Source: Nocardioides allogilvus
Lineage (GTDB): Bacteria > Actinomycetota > Actinomycetes > Propionibacteriales > Nocardioidaceae
Reading direction: 5' to 3'
Assembly (NCBI RefSeq): GCF_003047285.1
Contig: NZ_PZYX01000001.1
Coordinates: 496,001-560,000 of the forward strand
Length of the DNA stretch: 64,000 bases
Within the stretch, counting starts at the first letter, position 1; every line of letters starts with the position of its first letter. A program made the position numbers and the translations under genes. Shown piece after piece: positions 34,750 to 43,842 of this stretch. The notes below the pieces were generated by a model. The model made no database searches. It worked only from the letters and a program-made list of their open reading frames with translations, and was not told where the DNA came from.

Positions 34750-34754
34750 AGGGT
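34749..34754 (+). promoter_or_regulatory. -10 element of the transsulfuration-threonine operon
   Basis: TAGGGT, 6-base spacer, GTG start at 34761; abuts the preceding terminator stem. Confidence 0.5.
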
Positions 34755-34760
34755 CACGGT

Positions 34761-35921
34761 GTGACCCAGGAACACACGAACAAGTCCGGCTTCGAGACGC
34801 GTGCGATCCACGCCGGCTACGAACCCGATGCCATGACCGGTGCGGTGATCCCGCCGATCTACGCCACCAGCACCTACAAGCAGGACGGTGTGGGCGGGAT
34901 GCGGGGCGGCTACGAGTACAGCCGCTCGGCCAACCCGACCCGGACTGCTCTCGAGGGCGCGCTCGCCTCCGTCGAGGAGGGCGAGCGCGGCTTCGCGTTC
35001 GCGAGCGGCCTGGCGGCCGAGGACACCATCATCCGGGCGCTCACCGCGCCGGGCGACCACGCGGTCATCCCGGACGACGCCTACGGCGGCACCTTCCGGC
35101 TCTTCGACAAGGTGGCGCGCGTCTGGGGCCTCGACCACAGCCCCGCCGCGGTCTCGGACGTCGACGCGATGCGGGCCGCGATCGTCCCCGGCCGGACGAA
35201 GATCGTGTGGGTCGAGACGCCCACCAACCCGATGCTCAACATCGGGGACATCGAGGAGCTGGCGGCGGTCGCCCATGAAGCGGGAGCGCTGCTCGTCGTG
35301 GATAACACGTTCGCGTCTCCCTACCTGCAGCAGCCACTCACCCTCGGCGCTGACGTCGTCGTCCACTCGACGACGAAGTACGTCGGCGGGCACAGCGACG
35401 TCGTCGGCGGCGCGGTCGTCGTCCGCGACCTCGAGGTCGCCGACAAGATCGCGTTCCACCAGAACTCCATGGGGGCCGTGCCCGGTCCCTTCGACTGCTT
35501 CCTCACGCACCGCGGGCTCAAGACGCTCGGGGTGCGGATGGATCGCCACTGCGACAACGCCGAGAAGGTCGTCGAGTTCCTCGGCTCCCACGCGAAGGTC
35601 GCCGAGGTCATCTATCCCGGGCTCGAGAGCCACCCCGGCCACGCGGTCGCGGCGAAGCAGATGAAGCGCTTCGGCGGCATCATCAGCTTCCGCGTCACCG
35701 GCGGCGAGCAGCAGGCGCTCGACGTCTGCGCGAAGGCGGAGGTCTTCACGCTCGGGGAGTCGCTCGGTGGCGTCGAGTCCCTGATCGAGCACCCCGGCCG
35801 GATGACCCATGCGAGCGTCGCCGGCACCGACCTCGAGGTCCCCTCCGACCTGATCCGGCTCAGTGTCGGGATCGAGACGGTCGAGGACCTGCTCGCCGAT
35901 CTCGACCGCGCGCTGGCATGA
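34761..35921 (+). CDS. cystathionine gamma-synthase / gamma-lyase
   Basis: 386-residue PLP enzyme of the Cys/Met metabolism family. Schiff-base K206 in HSTTKYVGGHSD, YEYSRSANPTR, and SLGGVESLIEHPGRMTH near the C-terminus. Actinobacterial members (often named metB) can work as gamma-synthase or as gamma-lyase; which direction applies cannot be settled here. With cbs at 15932 it could complete reverse transsulfuration from methionine to cysteine. The following gene overlaps its stop by 4 bases. Confidence 0.9.
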   Translation: MTQEHTNKSGFETRAIHAGYEPDAMTGAVIPPIYATSTYKQDGVGGMRGGYEYSRSANPTRTALEGALASVEEGERGFAFASGLAAEDTIIRALTAPGDHAVIPDDAYGGTFRLFDKVARVWGLDHSPAAVSDVDAMRAAIVPGRTKIVWVETPTNPMLNIGDIEELAAVAHEAGALLVVDNTFASPYLQQPLTLGADVVVHSTTKYVGGHSDVVGGAVVVRDLEVADKIAFHQNSMGAVPGPFDCFLTHRGLKTLGVRMDRHCDNAEKVVEFLGSHAKVAEVIYPGLESHPGHAVAAKQMKRFGGIISFRVTGGEQQALDVCAKAEVFTLGESLGGVESLIEHPGRMTHASVAGTDLEVPSDLIRLSVGIETVEDLLADLDRALA

Positions 35922-36235
35922 CCGAACCCGACATCCGCTTCTCGCTCGCCAACGAACGGACCTTCTTGGCCTGGGTGCGTACGGCGATCGGGCTGGTCGC
36001 CGCCGGTGTCGCGATCTTCCACCTGGTCGACCCGTCGGCCGCGACGACTGTCCTGTCGCTGCTGCTGCTCGCCTCCGGCGCGCTGGCCGGCTGCGTCGGC
36101 TATGCCCATTTCCGCGCTGCCGACCGGGCGATCCGGGCGGGGGAGATGCTGCCGACGAACGGTGTCGTCTTCGTGCTGCTCACGGCCGCGGTCGTGCTCG
36201 GCGCGGCGGCCGCCGTCGTCACCGTGCTGGTGTGA
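35918..36235 (+). CDS. DUF202 (YidH-type) membrane protein
   Basis: 105 residues with three transmembrane helices. The family signature RFSLANERTFLAWVRTAIGLV is split across the cytoplasmic N-terminus and first helix. Function unknown. ATG overlaps the upstream stop. Confidence 0.9.
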   Translation: MTEPDIRFSLANERTFLAWVRTAIGLVAAGVAIFHLVDPSAATTVLSLLLLASGALAGCVGYAHFRAADRAIRAGEMLPTNGVVFVLLTAAVVLGAAAAVVTVLV

Positions 36236-36239
36236 GGCC

Positions 36240-37610
36240 GTGACCGCAGTCGTCTGCGTCGACTTCGGGTCGACCTTCACCAAGGCGTCGCTGGTCGACC
36301 TCGGGACCGGCGCGATGGTGGCGTCCGCCAGCCACGCGACCACGATCGGCACCGACGTGCTCGACGGCTTCGACGCCTGCCTGGCCGCGCTGAGCGAGCA
36401 GGATGCCCGCGCCCGCGACGCCGAGGTGCTGGCCTGCTCCAGCGCCGGTGGCGGGCTGCGGATCGCGGTCGTCGGCAACGAGGAGCTCGTCACCGCCGAG
36501 GCCGGGCGCCGCGTCGCCCTGTCCAGCGGCGGGAAGGTCGTGGCCGTGCTCTCGGGCGGCCTCGATGCGCAGCGCTACGCCGACCTGCGCGAGGCCGAGC
36601 CCGACGTCGTGCTGCTCGTGGGTGGCACCGACGGCGGCAACAGCAGCCAGCTCGTCGCCGATGCCGACTTCCTCGCGGAGGCTCGCTGGGCCGGCCCCGT
36701 GGTCGTCGCGGGTGACGTCGAGGCACAGTCGCGCGTCGCCGCGGCCTTCGAGGAGTCGCGGACGCCGTACGTCCTGGCGGACAACGTGGTGCCGAGGATC
36801 GGCGTGCTCGCGGCCGAGCCGGCACGCGCCGCGATCCGCGAGATGTTCCTGGCCCACGTGATCGGTGGCAAGCACCTCAGCACGCGCACCGACTTCGCGG
36901 CGATGGTCCGTGGGGCGACCCCGGACGTGGTCCTCACCGGCGTCGAGCTGCTGGCGCGCGGGCTCGACGAGGCACGTCCCGGCGCCGGCGACGTGGTCGT
37001 CGTCGACGTCGGTGGGGCGACCACCGACGTCCACAGCGTGGTCGAGGTCGACCCGGAGGAGAGCGGACTCGCGCGCGAGGTCGTCGCGACCACTGCCGTG
37101 ACCCGCACCGTCGAGGGCGACCTCGGGATGCGGTGGTCGGCGGTGAGCACGGTGTCGGAGGCTGGGCTCGATCTCGCCGCCGCGGCGGAGCGGCGACGGG
37201 TCGACCCCGACTACCTGCCCGACTCGGCCGACGAGGTCGCGATCGACGAGGCGATCGCCCGTGCCGCGATCGAGCTCGCCCTCAAGCGGCACGCCGGCCG
37301 GAGCAAGGTCGTCCTGAGCCCTGAGGGCCGGGTCGTCGAGCGCACCGGCAAGGACCTGCGCGAGGTCGACCTGCTCGTCGGCTCCGGAGGGGTGCTGCGC
37401 AACGGCGTGGACGGTGTCGTGGGCCGCGTGCTGTTGCCCGCCACCGGCGAGCACGACGGCGGGTGGCAGCTGCCCCGTGCGCCGCGGGTGGTCGTCGACC
37501 ACGACTACGTGCTGGCCGCCGCCGGGCTGCTGGCCGCGGCACATCCCGAGGCGGCCCACCGGCTCGTGCAGGGGTTGTCGTCGGTGCCGATGAGTAGCCT
37601 GCAGTCGTGA
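36240..37610 (+). CDS. GlmL/MutL-like ASKHA ATPase
   Basis: 456 residues. Actin/Hsp70-type nucleotide motifs: VDFGSTFTKASLVD at the N-terminus, VVVDVGGATTDVHSVVE in the middle and LLVGSGGVLRN near the C-terminus. LLVGGTDGGN and ADNVVPRIG are typical of glutamate mutase protein L, which accompanies and may reactivate B12-dependent aminomutases. No GlmS/GlmE or OraS/OraE gene is in this window, so it is an orphan here. GTG 36240 is 4 bases after the DUF202 stop. Confidence 0.83.
   Translation: MTAVVCVDFGSTFTKASLVDLGTGAMVASASHATTIGTDVLDGFDACLAALSEQDARARDAEVLACSSAGGGLRIAVVGNEELVTAEAGRRVALSSGGKVVAVLSGGLDAQRYADLREAEPDVVLLVGGTDGGNSSQLVADADFLAEARWAGPVVVAGDVEAQSRVAAAFEESRTPYVLADNVVPRIGVLAAEPARAAIREMFLAHVIGGKHLSTRTDFAAMVRGATPDVVLTGVELLARGLDEARPGAGDVVVVDVGGATTDVHSVVEVDPEESGLAREVVATTAVTRTVEGDLGMRWSAVSTVSEAGLDLAAAAERRRVDPDYLPDSADEVAIDEAIARAAIELALKRHAGRSKVVLSPEGRVVERTGKDLREVDLLVGSGGVLRNGVDGVVGRVLLPATGEHDGGWQLPRAPRVVVDHDYVLAAAGLLAAAHPEAAHRLVQGLSSVPMSSLQS
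37595..37600 (+). promoter_or_regulatory. internal -10 element before the AI-2E-type permease gene
   Basis: TAGCCT, 6-base spacer, GTG 37607; it lies within the last codons of the GlmL-like gene. Confidence 0.45.
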
Positions 37611-38908
37611 CGAAGGACACCGGGGTGAGCGACCAGGAGCTCGGCGACGTCGAGACGTCGGCGGAGACCGATCCCGACTCCCGGCGGCGGGAGCGGCTGG
37701 CCTCGCAGCTGGCCCAGCAGTGGGCGGCGCTGCGCGCCGAGCGCCGGCCGGAACCGATCACGATCACCACCGGGGCCAGCAACTTCAGCCGCGCGCAGGT
37801 GCCGTGGGGCATCGACCTCGCGGCGGCCTGGTCATGGAGGCTGATCATCATCGCGGCGGCCGTCTTCGGCCTCGCCTGGGTGCTGGCCTTCTTCGCCGTC
37901 ATCACCATGCCGCTGGCGATCTCGCTGCTCATCGCGGCGCTGGTCGGCCCGGCGGTCGCCTTGCTGCAGCGGATCGGGGTGCCGCGGGGGCTCGCCGCGG
38001 GCATCGTGATGATCGTCGGCATCACCACCGTCGGGCTGCTCCTCACCTATGTCGGCCAGCAGGTCGCCGCCGGTGCGCAGGACCTCGCCGACTCGGTCGT
38101 CGAGGGCCTCGGCCAGGTGAAGGACTGGCTGCGCGACGGACCGCTCAACCTCAGCGACAGCCAGCTCAACGGGTGGATCGAGTCGGCCCAGCGCACCATC
38201 ACCGAGAACTCCCGTGAGGGCAGCGCCGTCACCCGGCTCACTGAGCTCGGCACCGCCGTCGGACACGTCTTCGCCGGCTTCTTCATCGTGTTGTTCTCCA
38301 CCTACTTCTTCCTCGCCGACGGCTCGCGCATCTGGGCGTGGCTGGTCCGGCTCGCCCCCCGCGCGGCGCGCGAGCACGTCGACGGCTCGGGCCGCGTCGC
38401 GTGGATCTCGCTGACCCAGTTCGTCCGGGCCACGGTGCTGGTCGCGCTCGCCGACGCGATCGGCGTGACGATCGTGGCAGCGCTGCTGGGTGTGCCGTTC
38501 GTGCTGGCGATCGGTGTGCTGGTCTTCCTCGGTGCGTTCATCCCGATGGTCGGAGCGACCGTCGCGGGCAGCGTCGCGATCCTGGTCGCGCTCGTCGACC
38601 AGGGCCCGCTCACCGCGCTGCTCATGCTCGGCGGCGTGATCCTCGTGCAGCAGATCGAGGGACACATCCTGCAGCCCTTCCTGATGGGTCGCTTCGTGTC
38701 CGTGCACCCGCTCGGCGTGATCGTGGCCATCGGGTGCGGTGTGCTGGTCGCGGGCATCGCCGGCGCGCTCATCGCCGTACCCCTCGTCGCCGCAGGCAAC
38801 GCAGTGGTCAACCACCTCGCCCGCGAGAGCGAGCCCGAGGACTACGAGTCACCAGTCGTCACCGACGAGGAGGAGCGAGACGTGGAGCAGGAGGTGGCGA
38901 GTGAGTGA
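37607..38908 (+). CDS. AI-2E/YdiK family permease
   Basis: 433 residues, about eight transmembrane helices. A charged cytoplasmic N-terminus of 65 residues precedes the first pair of helices; the family region includes FFIVLFSTYFFLADGSRIWAW, then TQFVRATVLVALADAIGVTI and QQIEGHILQPFLMGRFVSVHP. Some family members export autoinducer-2, others are Na+/H+ antiporters. The C-terminus is acidic. GTG overlaps the GlmL stop by 4 bases. Confidence 0.88.
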   Translation: MTKDTGVSDQELGDVETSAETDPDSRRRERLASQLAQQWAALRAERRPEPITITTGASNFSRAQVPWGIDLAAAWSWRLIIIAAAVFGLAWVLAFFAVITMPLAISLLIAALVGPAVALLQRIGVPRGLAAGIVMIVGITTVGLLLTYVGQQVAAGAQDLADSVVEGLGQVKDWLRDGPLNLSDSQLNGWIESAQRTITENSREGSAVTRLTELGTAVGHVFAGFFIVLFSTYFFLADGSRIWAWLVRLAPRAAREHVDGSGRVAWISLTQFVRATVLVALADAIGVTIVAALLGVPFVLAIGVLVFLGAFIPMVGATVAGSVAILVALVDQGPLTALLMLGGVILVQQIEGHILQPFLMGRFVSVHPLGVIVAIGCGVLVAGIAGALIAVPLVAAGNAVVNHLARESEPEDYESPVVTDEEERDVEQEVASE

Positions 38909-40121
38909 CCCTCGCCTGAGTGGTGTGACCCTGGCCGACATCGAGGCCGCGCGCGAGGTGCTGCAGGGCGTCGCCGTGCGCACGCCCATGGAGGAGTCGC
39001 GCTGGCTCTCCGCGCTGGCTGACGGACCCGTGAGCCTGAAGTGCGAGAACCTCCAGCGCACCGGTTCCTTCAAGATCCGCGGCGCCTTCGTCCGCATCTC
39101 GCGACTCTCCGAGCAGGAGCGTGCTGCCGGCGTCGTGGCCGCCAGTGCCGGCAACCACGCCCAGGGTGTCGCGCTCGCCGCCACCACGCTCGGCATCCGC
39201 TCCACCGTCTTCATGCCCGAGGGGGCGCCGATCCCGAAGGAGAAGGCGACGCGGGCGTACGGCGCCGACGTCCGCTTCCACGGCCGCTACCTCGAGGACG
39301 CGCTGGTCGAGGCGCGGCGGTTCGCCGCCGAGACCGGGGCGGTGCTGATCCACCCGTTCGACCACGCCGACGTCGTCGCCGGGCAGGGCACCGCCGGGCT
39401 GGAGATCCTCGAGCAGAAGCCCGACGTCAAGACGGTCATCGTGCCGACCGGTGGTGGCGGCCTGCTCGCCGGCGTCGCCATCGCGATCAAGGCCGCCCGT
39501 CCCGACGTCCGGGTGATCGGCGTGCAGGCCGAGGGGGCTGCCGCCTTCCCCGACTCGCTGCGCCACGGCGCACCCGTCGCGCTGTCGTCGATGGCGACGA
39601 TGGCTGACGGCATCGCGGTCGGGTGTCCGGGTGAGATCACCTTCGCCGCCGTGCGCGACCACTGCGACGAGGTGCGCACCGTCTCCGAGGAGTCACTGTC
39701 GCGGGCGCTGCTCGCCCTCGTCGAGCGCGCCAAGATGGTCGTCGAGCCGGCCGGTGCCGCCGCCGTGGCGGCCATCCTCGACACGCCGCACCACTTCGAG
39801 AGCCCGACGGTGGCGATCCTCTCGGGCGGCAACATCGACCCGCTGCTGCTCGGCAAGGTGATCCGCCACGGACTCGCGTCCGCCGGGCGCTACCTCTACC
39901 TCCGGGTCGTGATCCCCGACCTGCCCGGCGGGTTGGCCGGGCTGCTCGCCCGCGTCGGCGAGGCCGGCGCCAACGTGCTCGAGGTCGCCCACGAGCGGAT
40001 CTCGCCGACGCTCAACCTCAACGAGGTCGAGGTGCGGATCCAGCTCGAGACCCGCGGCGAGGTGCACGCGGGGGTCGTGATGGCCAAGCTCCGCGAGGCG
40101 GGCTACAAGGTCTACGAATGA
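38901..40121 (+). CDS. ilvA: threonine ammonia-lyase
   Basis: Threonine to 2-oxobutyrate plus ammonia, first step towards isoleucine. 406 residues: PLP domain with K58 in GSFKIRGA, SAGNHAQGVA, TGGGGLLAG phosphate loop, and a single C-terminal ACT domain (VVIPDLPGGLAGLLARVGEA). One ACT domain instead of two regulatory repeats is the pattern of shorter, often catabolic or differently regulated forms (TdcB/IlvA2). GTG 38901 overlaps the permease gene by 8 bases. Terminator directly downstream. Confidence 0.92.
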   Translation: MSDPRLSGVTLADIEAAREVLQGVAVRTPMEESRWLSALADGPVSLKCENLQRTGSFKIRGAFVRISRLSEQERAAGVVAASAGNHAQGVALAATTLGIRSTVFMPEGAPIPKEKATRAYGADVRFHGRYLEDALVEARRFAAETGAVLIHPFDHADVVAGQGTAGLEILEQKPDVKTVIVPTGGGGLLAGVAIAIKAARPDVRVIGVQAEGAAAFPDSLRHGAPVALSSMATMADGIAVGCPGEITFAAVRDHCDEVRTVSEESLSRALLALVERAKMVVEPAGAAAVAAILDTPHHFESPTVAILSGGNIDPLLLGKVIRHGLASAGRYLYLRVVIPDLPGGLAGLLARVGEAGANVLEVAHERISPTLNLNEVEVRIQLETRGEVHAGVVMAKLREAGYKVYE

Positions 40122-40124
40122 GTC

Positions 40125-40149
40125 GACCCGGCACACGGGGTGCCGGGTC
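40125..40149. terminator. bidirectional hairpin between ilvA and greA
   Basis: Ten-base arms GACCCGGCAC/GTGCCGGGTC with loop ACGGG, right after the ilvA stop and 17 bases past the greA stop on the other strand. Confidence 0.75.
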
Positions 40150-40166
40150 AACGTGTGGAACGAAGG

Positions 40167-40664
40167 TCAGCTGCGGTAGGGCTCCGCGTCGACGATGTCG
40201 ACCTGGATGTCCTTGCCGTTGGGCGCGGTGTAGGTGACGGTCTCGCCCTTGTTGTGGCCGTTGATCGCGGCACCCATGGCGGACTGGGGGGAGTAGACGT
40301 CGAGGGTGTCGCCCTCGGCGAGGTTCTCGCGGGCCCCGAGCAGGAACTTCTCGGTGTCGTCGTCGCCGGTGAAGCGGATGGTCACGACCATGCCGGGCTC
40401 CACGACGCCGTCGTTGGCCGGCGTCTCGCCGACCTCGGCGCGGCGCAGCATGTCCTCCAGCTGGCGGATGCGAGCCTCCTGCTTGCCCTGCTCGTCCTTG
40501 GCAGCGTGGTAGCCGCTGTTCTCCTTCAGGTCGCCTTCATCGCGAGCGGCAGAGATCTTCTCGATGATCTCGGTGCGGCGAGGCCCCTTGAGCTCCGCGA
40601 GCTCGGAGGTGAGCTTGTCGAAGGCATCCTGCGTGAGCCAGATGGTGCCGGCGTCCTGAGTCAT
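40167..40664 (-). CDS. greA: transcription elongation factor GreA
   Basis: 165 residues; stimulates RNA cleavage in backtracked RNA polymerase. N-terminal coiled coil (LTSELAELKGPRRTEIIEKI, ARDEGDLKENSGYHAAKDEQ with the acidic DxxE tip), then the FKBP-like globular domain (GMVVTIRFTGDDDTE, YSPQSAMGAAINGHNKGETV). AGGAG precedes the ATG. About 210 bases without a gene separate it from the DUF4307 gene; they hold only its leader and promoter. Confidence 0.95.
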   Translation of the reverse strand: MTQDAGTIWLTQDAFDKLTSELAELKGPRRTEIIEKISAARDEGDLKENSGYHAAKDEQGKQEARIRQLEDMLRRAEVGETPANDGVVEPGMVVTIRFTGDDDTEKFLLGARENLAEGDTLDVYSPQSAMGAAINGHNKGETVTYTAPNGKDIQVDIVDAEPYRS

Positions 40665-40878
40665 GTCGGTGTACTCCTACTAGGTGGATACGCACAATCG
40701 CATCCACTCGTGGTGGTGTTTGTCCTGCTTGGCGAGCCCTGCGGCTGGCGCTCTCGGCCGCGCAATGGGCTGGCGCTGCCGGGCGGGCAGGACACCAACG
40801 TAGCAACTCAGGCGAGCAGATGCAGGTCGACGACACCAAATAGGCTGGTCAGCGGCGTGGACGGGGGCGCTCAGACGC

Positions 40879-41286
40879 TCAGCGCGGACGTTCCTGGTCG
40901 GGAGTGGTGCAGCCGATCAGGTCGACGCTGGTGGCGAGTCGCTCGGTGCGGATGACGACGTCGTTGCGGCCCTGCTGGGGCGTGAACGAGATCTCGCCGA
41001 CGGTGGTGTGGTCCTCGGCGAAGGCCCGCACCCGGCAGGTGGCGTCGGCGCCGTCCTCGAGCTGGACGTCGATGTGCGCGATCGCGGAGCTGGCGCTGCG
41101 CACGTCGTAGCTGACCAGCTCCGACTCGGCTGCGGGGGTGCCGTGCGACCACGCCACCCATGCCACCCAGGCGAGGAAGACCAGTGCCAGCACGGCCGTC
41201 GCGGCGACCAGTGCTTGCCGGCGCCACGGTGCGGGTGCGCCGTACCTCTGGGAAAGGTCGCTGGGGGCAGGCGCGGGCTCGGTCAC
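40879..41286 (-). CDS. DUF4307 membrane protein
   Basis: 135 residues. One N-terminal transmembrane helix (LVAATAVLALVFLAWVAWVA) and an extracytoplasmic beta domain with two Cys (ATCRVRAF, LIGCTTPDQE). DUF4307 genes sit next to mca in many actinobacteria; function unknown. GTG 41286 has TAGGCT exactly 6 bases upstream. Confidence 0.88.
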   Translation of the reverse strand: MTEPAPAPSDLSQRYGAPAPWRRQALVAATAVLALVFLAWVAWVAWSHGTPAAESELVSYDVRSASSAIAHIDVQLEDGADATCRVRAFAEDHTTVGEISFTPQQGRNDVVIRTERLATSVDLIGCTTPDQERPR

Positions 41287-41292
41287 GCGTGC

Positions 41293-41298
41293 AGCCTA
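41293..41298 (-). promoter_or_regulatory. -10 element of the DUF4307 gene
   Basis: TAGGCT on the minus strand, 6-base spacer to GTG 41286. It faces the mca -10 at 41325, so the two promoters share about 40 bases. Confidence 0.55.
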
Positions 41299-41324
41299 GA
41301 GAACTCGGCCAACGGTGCAGAACC

Positions 41325-41330
41325 TAGACT
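41325..41330 (+). promoter_or_regulatory. -10 element of mca
   Basis: TAGACT, 7-base spacer, ATG 41338. Confidence 0.5.
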
Positions 41331-41337
41331 CTCGTCC

Positions 41338-42228
41338 ATGCCGCAGCCTTCCGCCCAGCGCGCCGGATATCGCCTCATGCACGTGCACGCCCACCCCGAC
41401 GACGAGTCGAGCAAGGGCGCGGCCTCGACGGCGATGTATGTCGCCCAGGGCGTCGACGTGCACGTCGTGACCTGCACGGGCGGCGAGCGCGGTTCGATCC
41501 TCAATCCGAAGATGGACCGGCCCGGGATCCTCGAGAACATCCACGAGATCCGCCGCCAGGAGATGGAGCGCGCCCGCGACATCCTCGGCGTGAGCCAGGA
41601 CTGGCTCGGCTTCATCGACTCGGGCTGGCCCGAGGGCGACCCCAAGCCGCCGCTGCCCGAGGGCTGCTTCGGTCTCGTCGACGTCGAGGAGGGTGCTGCG
41701 CCGCTGGTGAAGCTGATCCGCGAGCTGCGTCCGCACGTGCTGACGACCTACGACGAGAACGGCGGCTACCCGCACCCCGACCACATCATGTGCCACAAGA
41801 TCTCGGTCGAGGCGTTCCACGCGGCCGGCGACCCGGAGCGCTATCCCGAGGCGGGGGAGCCGTGGCAGCCGCTCAAGCTCTACTACCAGCACGGCCACAG
41901 CCGGCCCAAGGCCGTCGCGCTGCACGAGGCGATGCTGGCCCACGACCTCGAGTCGCCGTGGGCAGAGCGCCTGGCTGACTGGCCCGAGCGCCCCGACTGG
42001 GACGCCCGGGTGACGACCAAGGTGCCGTGCTCGGACTACTTCGGGGTGCGCGACCAGGCGCTGCTCGCGCACGCGACGCAGATCGACCCCGACGGCTGGT
42101 TCTTCTCGATCCCGCGCGAGATCCAGGCCGAGACGTGGCCGACCGAGGACTTCGAGCTCGTCGTGAGCCACGTCGCTTCCGAGCTGCCGGAGGACGACCT
42201 GTTCGCCGGCATCACCCCTGACGCCTGA
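41338..42228 (+). CDS. mca: mycothiol S-conjugate amidase
   Basis: Cleaves mycothiol adducts of toxins to a mercapturic acid and GlcN-Ins; hallmark of mycothiol-based detoxification. 296 residues of the LmbE/PIG-L fold: zinc ligands in HVHAHPDDESSKG (His19, Asp22) and GGYPHPDHIMCH. KLYYQHGHSRPKA and the C-terminal WFFSIPREI support Mca over the deacetylase MshB. ATG chosen because it starts at the first conserved segment. Confidence 0.93.
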   Translation: MPQPSAQRAGYRLMHVHAHPDDESSKGAASTAMYVAQGVDVHVVTCTGGERGSILNPKMDRPGILENIHEIRRQEMERARDILGVSQDWLGFIDSGWPEGDPKPPLPEGCFGLVDVEEGAAPLVKLIRELRPHVLTTYDENGGYPHPDHIMCHKISVEAFHAAGDPERYPEAGEPWQPLKLYYQHGHSRPKAVALHEAMLAHDLESPWAERLADWPERPDWDARVTTKVPCSDYFGVRDQALLAHATQIDPDGWFFSIPREIQAETWPTEDFELVVSHVASELPEDDLFAGITPDA

Positions 42229-42256
42229 GCCGACACGCGCCTGAGAGACTGGGCCC

Positions 42257-42508
42257 ATGTTCACGCACAGCCTGGCCGTCGCGGTCACCATCGCCACCAC
42301 CGAGGGCCCCGCGCCCGAAGACGTCAAGGCCGGCTGGGTCGCGCTGATCATCTTCTTGCTGCTGGCCCTCGCGGTCGCGTTCCTCGGCTGGAGCCTGACC
42401 AAGCAGCTGCGCAAGGCGCAGGCGGCCAAGGACGCCGGGGCGTACGGCGACAAGCCGGCCGGTTCCGGCGACGAGCCCGCCGACGGCGACTCGACCACCT
42501 CTGGCTGA
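42257..42508 (+). CDS. small single-span membrane protein
   Basis: 83 residues: short N-terminus, one transmembrane helix (WVALIIFLLLALAVAFLGWS), a basic stretch SLTKQLRKAQAAKDAG and a Gly/Asp/Ser-rich cytoplasmic end. Directly follows mca, as in related genomes. Function unknown. GAGACT lies 6 bases before the ATG. Confidence 0.75.
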   Translation: MFTHSLAVAVTIATTEGPAPEDVKAGWVALIIFLLLALAVAFLGWSLTKQLRKAQAAKDAGAYGDKPAGSGDEPADGDSTTSG

Positions 42509-42511
42509 GGC

Positions 42512-43826
42512 CTACTGGGCGGCCCTCCGGTGCAGCGCGGTCCCACGGCGCTCGTCCGGGACGGTGAGCATCACGATCGAGCCGATCACGCACATGGCCA
42601 CGATGTACCAGAAGAAGAGCGTCGTGTGCCCAGCATCGGTCAGGGCGGTGAGGATGAACGGCGCCGTACCCCCGAAGAGCGCAATCGCGATGTTGTACCA
42701 GGACCCGATCCCGACGCCGCGCAGGTTGACCGGCAGGAGGTCGGACAGGACGGCCGGGGTCACCGAGGTCGCTGAGGCGAAGAGCCCCAGGCTGACGACG
42801 AACACCAGGATGAGGCTGGCGAGGTCGTCGGTGACGAGTCGCGACAGGGGGACGGTGATCACCGCGAAGACCACGGCGCAGCCGAGGATCTGGTTGCGCC
42901 GGCCGATGCGGTCGGCCAGCAGGCCGAAGGGATACTGCGCCGCGACGAAGACGACCAGCCCGATGCTGAGGGCCAAGAAGGTGTCGGACTCGGACGCGCC
43001 GATGGTCCCACCCTCGGCGAGCGGCCGGCTGGCGTAGGCCTTCAGCGCATTGGTCAAGGTGTAGTAGACGAGCGTCAGCATGGCGATGAAGCCAAGGATC
43101 TGGGCGACCGCGCGAGGGTGGTCGCGCAGAGTGGTCAGCAGCGGGCTCTTGACCGGCTCGGTGCCCTCGACCTTGTCGGTGAACTCGGTCGACTCGTCCA
43201 TGGTCCGTCGCAGCCACACGACGACGACACCGAGGACGGCGCCGACCACGAAGGGCACGCGCCAGCCCCACTCGTGCATGAATGCCTGGCTGAAGGTGCT
43301 GCTCATCCAGTAGCCGAGCAGGGACGCGAGGAGGATGGCTGCTCCCGTGGACATGTAGCAGAAGGACGAGTAGCGGCCACGCCGGTCCTCCGGCGCGATC
43401 TCGTAGAGATAGGCCGACCTCGCCGCCGGTCGAGATGCCCTGGGCGATCCGAGCCAGCAGCAGCACGATCGGCGCGAACCAGCCGATGGTCTCGAACGTC
43501 GGCGTGAGCGCGATGACCAACGAGCCGCCGCACATCAGGCCGATGGTGACCAGCAGGGCGGGCTTGCGGCCGTGCACGTCCGCGAACCGACCGATCAGCC
43601 AGCCGCCGAGCGGACGGAAGAAGAACGCGAGGGCGAACGTCGCGGCTGTGTTGAGGTAGGCCAGGGTCGGGTTGTCGCTCGGGAAGAACTGGGTGGCGAA
43701 GTAGGTCGAGAAGAGCGCGAAGATCGTCCAGTCGAACCACTCGACGGCATTGCCGGCGCTGGCGGCGACCAGGTTGCGGACGGGCAGCCGGTGAGGGACG
43801 GTCGCGGGTGGGTCGATGACGCTCAT
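42512..43826 (-). pseudogene. MFS metabolite:proton symporter (ProP/ShiA type), frameshifted
   Basis: From ATG 43826 (AGGAGG upstream) the sequence reads a normal MHS-family carrier through NAVEWFDWTIFALFSTYF, RFADVHGRKPALL and LLARIAQGISTGGEV. The frame then changes at about 43412: the continuation YLYEIAPEDRRGRYSSFCYM and all later helices to the stop at 42512 lie in another frame. Relatives have a few more residues between GGEV and the YL motif, so a short deletion (for example 11 bases) fits better than a single base error. It would have been the uptake partner of the amidohydrolase 16 bases upstream. Confidence 0.85.
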
Positions 43827-43842
43827 GGTGGCCTCCTGGGGC

